Assembly: GCF_002970915.1 (NCBI RefSeq) | Contig: NZ_CP027190.1 | Coordinates: forward strand, 1,674,001-1,738,000 | Length of the DNA: 64,000 nt | DNA from: Lactobacillus sp. CBA3605 | GTDB lineage: Bacteria; Bacillota; Bacilli; Lactobacillales; Lactobacillaceae | Reading direction: 5' to 3' | Part shown: piece after piece, positions 59,482-64,000 of the stretch | Numbering within the stretch: the stretch's first letter is position 1 | How the letters are laid out: each line of letters starts with the position of its first letter | The notes under the pieces: generated by a model | The model's input: the letters and a program-made list of their open reading frames with translations, nothing else | What the model was told of the DNA's origin: nothing | Database searches by the model: none | Program-made: the position numbers and the translations under genes

Positions 59482-60294
59482 ATGTCGATTCGTTTAATTG
59501 CTTTAGATATTGATGATACGCTGCTCAATTCGGAGGGTAAGTTACTACCAAGTACGATTACAGCCGTTCAACAAGCCCAATCACAGGGTATTAAGGTGGT
59601 GCTCTGTACTGGCCGTCCTTTAGCTGGCGTTCAACCCTATCTGACGGCACTTAACATTACCGGTGATGACCAATATGTGGTGACTTATAATGGTGCCGTG
59701 ATTGAAGCAGTCACGGGGCGTGTCGTGGCGAAACATTTGGTGACTAATAGCTACTATCGTGAATTGACGGCGTTCGGGCAACAACAACATATCCCATTTA
59801 ACGTGCTCGATGATGAAAGCGTCATCTATACGGCTGACTACGATGTGAGCTGGGTGACAGTCGTCCAAGCTTGGGAGAATCAGGCCGGACTCCTAATTCG
59901 CCAACCGGACGACTTACCAGCTGATTTTCAAATTACGAAGGGGTTATTCGTAGGGGAACCCGAACAATTAGATGCCATCGAACCGTTGGTTAAGCAAAAA
60001 TTTGGCCAGTCCTTATACGTGGTTCGCGCCGCTGCTAACTTTTTGGAACTCATGCATCCAGGGGTCAGCAAAGGCCAAGCACTCCAAGATTTGGCACAGC
60101 TGTTAAAGCTTGATGCGAGTGAGATAATGGCAGTTGGCGATGAGCAAAATGACATCACAATGTTTGATTTTGCGGGGACGGCGGTCGCAATGGGCAATGG
60201 CTCAGCAGCTGCTAAGGCACATGCTAACCATGTTACTGAGACCAATGATGCTGACGGCTTGGCGGCTGCCATTCAACGCTATGCGTTAAATTAA
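59482..60294 (+). CDS. Cof-type HAD family phosphatase
   Basis: A 270-residue HAD hydrolase of the Cof/YidA type. Motif I is LDIDDTLLNSEG (nucleophile Asp near 9), motif II LCTGRP, motif III Lys around KGQALQDLAQLL and motif IV VGDEQNDITMFDFAGTAVAMGN. It dephosphorylates sugar phosphates or cofactors such as FMN and PLP; the exact substrate is open. GAAAGGA precedes the ATG. Single gene. Confidence 0.92.
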   Translation: MSIRLIALDIDDTLLNSEGKLLPSTITAVQQAQSQGIKVVLCTGRPLAGVQPYLTALNITGDDQYVVTYNGAVIEAVTGRVVAKHLVTNSYYRELTAFGQQQHIPFNVLDDESVIYTADYDVSWVTVVQAWENQAGLLIRQPDDLPADFQITKGLFVGEPEQLDAIEPLVKQKFGQSLYVVRAAANFLELMHPGVSKGQALQDLAQLLKLDASEIMAVGDEQNDITMFDFAGTAVAMGNGSAAAKAHANHVTETNDADGLAAAIQRYALN

Positions 60295-60306
60295 AGCACA
60301 TAAAAA

Positions 60307-60353
60307 ATCGACTGATTGATTGGACAGGCCAATTAATCAGTCGATTTTTTGAA
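60307..60353. terminator. Bidirectional terminator
   Basis: aaatcgactgattgattgg / ccaattaatcagtcgatttttt hairpin between convergent genes. Confidence 0.9.
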
Positions 60354-60356
60354 TAA

Positions 60357-62666
60357 TTAAACGCGAACTTGATGTTCGATGGTGAATAAGCCCGGCGCCA
60401 TGCGGGCAATTAATGGCGAAACATCACCAACACTAAGTAAGGTTAAGTGGTGCATGGCACGTGATGCAATGGTATAGAGCAAGCCAACGGAGCGGTCATC
60501 CGGATAAGCCGTGGCAGAAACATCATAAGCAATCACGGCATCAAATTCTAACCCCTTGGCGAGATAAATGGGCATGATGATGACGCCTTGAGGCATGGTG
60601 CGATCGTTGTCAGCCATCAAAGTTGCGACGGTATGGTGTTTGAGATATTGATACACTGTTTTACTTTCAGACAGGTCTTTCGTTAAGATTGCGACGGTTG
60701 TGGTCTTAGTGAGTTGCCGGTTCACTTCAGTCAATAACCCTTTTAAGGCATTGGTCTCACCGTAACGCAACATGACTTTTGGCAGGTCACCTTCGCGGGT
60801 GAAGGCTTGAATTTGGTCGCCATCCGGTAGCAAGGCTTTAGCAAAGTTGGTGATTTGCATGGTTGAACGGTAACTCTTATTCAGCGTAATCAGGTTAACC
60901 CGGCGAACGTCGAACGCCGCCTTTAAGCGGGTGAGCAATTCCTTGGGGGCTTCGATGCCTTTGAACAAGGCTTGTTCACTATCACCAAGCAAGGTGAACT
61001 TAGCTAACGGAAAGGCATGTTTGATATACAATAATTGTGCAAGTGAATAATCCTGCATTTCATCAACAAAAATCGATTGCATCCGTCGATTTTGACCACT
61101 ACCGGTTAAAATATCACGTAGGAGTAATAGTGGTGCACAATCAATTAGCGCAATCCGATGGTATTCAATGCCCGTTTGAAAGGTTTTTTGTCGCGCGGCC
61201 CATTGTTCAGCCGTAATAGGTTCTGGCCGGTCAATTTGGGCTAAAAAGTCGTTATATTGTTCGTAGGTATCGAGAAAATACCCATTATAAATAGCATCGT
61301 AAACTTGGCGGAGCCGTTTAGTCACAATCTGTTGTCCAATGTAGAAGACTTCATCGTCTAAAGATTGAAATTCACCACGACGTTTATGCCCGAGTAAGTC
61401 ATGATAGGTTTCATCATTTAATTGATCGATAATATCGTTGACCCAATCAGCTTGTGCTTCGTGATCAATACGTTTTTTTAACTGTTTAATTAACGTATTC
61501 TTGAGTGCTAAAAATCGGTCGGCTGGCTGCATCGCAGCTGGTAAATCCATGGCCAACTGGGTGATAGTTTGCTTTGAAAAGAAGACCTCGCCATTGAAGA
61601 CAATATCTGTAAACCGAAGCTCAGCGGCTGGTAATTCATGACAGTAGCGATCAACTTGTTGCATAAATGCGGCACCTTCCTGAAAGTCACGGATGGCCGG
61701 ATTAAGGGTGGTCGCTTGGTGGTCTTGTTCGTAGCGTTCGAAGAGACTTTCAACGGTCAACCCTTGAAAACGAGCGCTTAAAAATTCAGCCAGTGTCACT
61801 TGCCGCATATTGCGTTCACCCAGACTAGGTAGCACTTCAGAAATATAATGACTAAAGAGGCGATTAGGTGAAAATAAAACCATCTGATCAGCTTCTAGCG
61901 ATGCTCGTGAGTGATATAGCAAGAAGGCAATTCGTTGCAGAATAGCGGACGTTTTGCCGGAACCAGCGACCCCTTGAACAACGAGTAAATCACTGTAAGT
62001 GTCGCGAATAATATCATTTTGTTCTTTTTGAATCGTGGCAACAATATTTTGCATATAGGCATCATTTTGTTCGCCTAAGACGTTTTGTAAAATTTCGTCA
62101 CCAACGGTTTCGTTAGTGTCGAACATATTTTTAATTTGACCCTGATTGATTTGAAATTGCCGTTTCTTAAGTAATTCGGTACTTTGTGTACCAGCCGGGG
62201 CTTGATACTGAACCTGACCTAACGTCCCATTGTAGTAAACGGATGAGATGGGAGCCCGCCAATCATAGACGAGGAAGTTTTGGTCGGCGTCGACGAAAGA
62301 AGCCGTGCCAATATATAGGCGTTCAGGTGTGTCATCTGGACTATCTTGAATATCAATGCGGCCAAAATAGGGCGAATTGCTGAGGTCTTTTAAGACGCCC
62401 ACTTGCCGTTTTAAAATAGCTTCGGATTCAACTGCACGTTCCACCATTTGTTTTTGTTGTTGCAACGCAGCGTTGGTTTCAATGCGGTCATCCACTTCAA
62501 AGGTATTGACGGAGTTATTATCACCATAGTTTTTCTGAATTACATCGGTTTCAAGATGGGCTTGGTTTAAGAGATGATCGGTCTGTTTAGACCGTGCCTT
62601 AACCTGTTCAACGACTTGGTCCACCCGCTGTTGTTCTTGTTGCTGTTCTTGGTTTGATGTTGTCAC
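60357..62666 (-). CDS. helD: HelD-like superfamily 1 ATPase (RNA polymerase recycling factor)
   Basis: A 769-residue protein. An N-terminal helical/coiled region (about 1-90) is followed by YFGRIDI, TASFVDADQNFLVYDWRAPISSVYY (the HelD-type insert strand), Walker A GVAGSGKTS (232-240), Walker B FVDEMQDYS, and late helicase motifs NKSYRST and KGLEFDAVIAYD. HelD binds RNA polymerase and removes stalled complexes in Gram-positive bacteria; related sequences are annotated as helicase IV. The start follows GGAGG at a distance of about six bases. Single gene. Confidence 0.88.
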   Translation of the reverse strand: MTTSNQEQQQEQQRVDQVVEQVKARSKQTDHLLNQAHLETDVIQKNYGDNNSVNTFEVDDRIETNAALQQQKQMVERAVESEAILKRQVGVLKDLSNSPYFGRIDIQDSPDDTPERLYIGTASFVDADQNFLVYDWRAPISSVYYNGTLGQVQYQAPAGTQSTELLKKRQFQINQGQIKNMFDTNETVGDEILQNVLGEQNDAYMQNIVATIQKEQNDIIRDTYSDLLVVQGVAGSGKTSAILQRIAFLLYHSRASLEADQMVLFSPNRLFSHYISEVLPSLGERNMRQVTLAEFLSARFQGLTVESLFERYEQDHQATTLNPAIRDFQEGAAFMQQVDRYCHELPAAELRFTDIVFNGEVFFSKQTITQLAMDLPAAMQPADRFLALKNTLIKQLKKRIDHEAQADWVNDIIDQLNDETYHDLLGHKRRGEFQSLDDEVFYIGQQIVTKRLRQVYDAIYNGYFLDTYEQYNDFLAQIDRPEPITAEQWAARQKTFQTGIEYHRIALIDCAPLLLLRDILTGSGQNRRMQSIFVDEMQDYSLAQLLYIKHAFPLAKFTLLGDSEQALFKGIEAPKELLTRLKAAFDVRRVNLITLNKSYRSTMQITNFAKALLPDGDQIQAFTREGDLPKVMLRYGETNALKGLLTEVNRQLTKTTTVAILTKDLSESKTVYQYLKHHTVATLMADNDRTMPQGVIIMPIYLAKGLEFDAVIAYDVSATAYPDDRSVGLLYTIASRAMHHLTLLSVGDVSPLIARMAPGLFTIEHQVRV

Positions 62667-62799
62667 TGATAACAGCCTCCAGTCTTAATTGTATCCATTT
62701 TGCTTGAATAATTTTAGGCGGATTTAGGGGTAGTGTCAATTAAAGCGCCTGGGTTTAACTTAATTTACGAAAGTAGGTGCCGACTGCTTGGGATTTGTT

Positions 62800-62828
62800 T
62801 TGACAGCGGTGCGTGTAACGCTTAAACT
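62800..62828 (+). promoter_or_regulatory. trpS promoter
   Basis: TTGACA (62800-62805), 17-bp spacer, TAAACT (62823-62828). Transcription should begin near 62835, giving a T-box leader of about 240 bases. Confidence 0.75.
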
Positions 62829-62834
62829 AAAGGT

Positions 62835-63060
62835 AAATGATCGTTGAAGAAAAGAACAGTAAGGCGTCCAAACAACAGAGACTTAGTGTGTGCTGAAAGC
62901 TAAGATGGACTAATGAATTGGCTTTTTGGAGATTCGGTGAAAACCGGGAACCCACCCTTATCGGTTGAATGAGTGGCAGAATAAAATTCTGCAATTTAGG
63001 TGGTACCACGGTAATGCGTCCTAATTGACTATTGTTTTAGTTGATGAGGACGTTTTTTTT
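62835..63060 (+). promoter_or_regulatory. T-box riboswitch leader of trpS
   Basis: The invariant T-box sequence AGGTGGTACCACGG lies at 62998-63011. It is followed by the competing terminator stem gcgtcc...gaggacg and a run of T (to about 63060). Stem I upstream has AGTA near 62858 and the stretch GAATTGGC (62915-62922), whose UGG at 62919-62921 would be a tryptophan specifier. Uncharged tRNA-Trp would pair here and allow readthrough into trpS. Confidence 0.93.
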
Positions 63061-63062
63061 GA

Positions 63063-64000
<938 letters not shown>

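Overview
The window looks like chromosome of a low-to-middle GC lactic acid bacterium of the Lactiplantibacillus plantarum group. The grounds are acetate kinase, a class II aldolase next to a stand-alone acylating aldehyde dehydrogenase, L-hydroxyisocaproate dehydrogenase, a laccase-like multicopper oxidase, an OpuC-type osmolyte transporter, LysM/Apf cell-wall proteins, strong AGGAGG ribosome binding sites and cre (CcpA) boxes. The species assignment is an inference from gene content. I see no rRNA, tRNA, CRISPR array, prophage or insertion sequence. Most genes are single units or short operons separated by strong bidirectional hairpins.

Region by region. 1-5.9 kb: end of an AraC-type regulator, a secreted LysM/Apf protein with TGTAA repeats upstream, an orphan GcvH-like lipoyl carrier, and an overlapping cassette of a nuclease-helicase, a PD-(D/E)XK-like protein and an sce7725-like protein; a 94-bp tandem repeat follows. 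5.9-13.2 kb: ackA with a cre box, a short UvrA paralogue, a CPBP protease, a DUF2812 protein and type II NADH dehydrogenase. 13.2-21.6 kb: potABCD polyamine transporter, an ASCH protein, two GNAT acetyltransferases, and a YtrA-type GntR regulator with its ABC transporter. 21.7-25.8 kb: acylating aldehyde dehydrogenase and fba diverging from a control region with Rex-like and cre-like sites, then a GPH transporter. 25.9-36.8 kb: SPFH/NfeD-like pair, a candidate small toxin/antisense-RNA locus, PepD peptidase, esterase, MFS transporter, a repeat-containing unknown protein, hicD, and amtB with two GlnR boxes. 36.8-49.2 kb: MerR-controlled oxidoreductase locus with a stop-interrupted NTF2-like gene, an rpiA paralogue, a secreted matrixin-like protease, multicopper oxidase, PEBP and DUF2075 proteins, an Rrf2 regulator, a biotin-carrier-like protein without its lysine, and a second MerR/SDR pair. 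49.4-64 kb: a P2-type cation ATPase, nucleoside hydrolase with a Gfo/Idh/MocA oxidoreductase, an SDR, OpuC-type transporter, a frameshifted glutathione-reductase-like gene, a HAD phosphatase, HelD, and a T-box leader with the first part of trpS.

The physiology is that of a fermenter: acetate kinase, aldolase, aldehyde and hydroxyacid dehydrogenases and NADH dehydrogenase handle carbon and redox. They appear to be placed under CcpA and perhaps Rex; ammonium uptake appears to be under GlnR. Import systems serve polyamines, osmolytes, sugars and ammonium.

The least explained parts are (i) the nuclease-helicase / PD-(D/E)XK / sce7725-like cassette at 1530-5528, (ii) the structured RNA, small hydrophobic peptide and antisense promoter-terminator pair at 27109-27424, and (iii) genes that lost a key residue or frame: the carrier protein at 47.2 kb, the UvrA paralogue, the Fe-S-less helicase, the glutathione-reductase-like gene and the NTF2-like gene.
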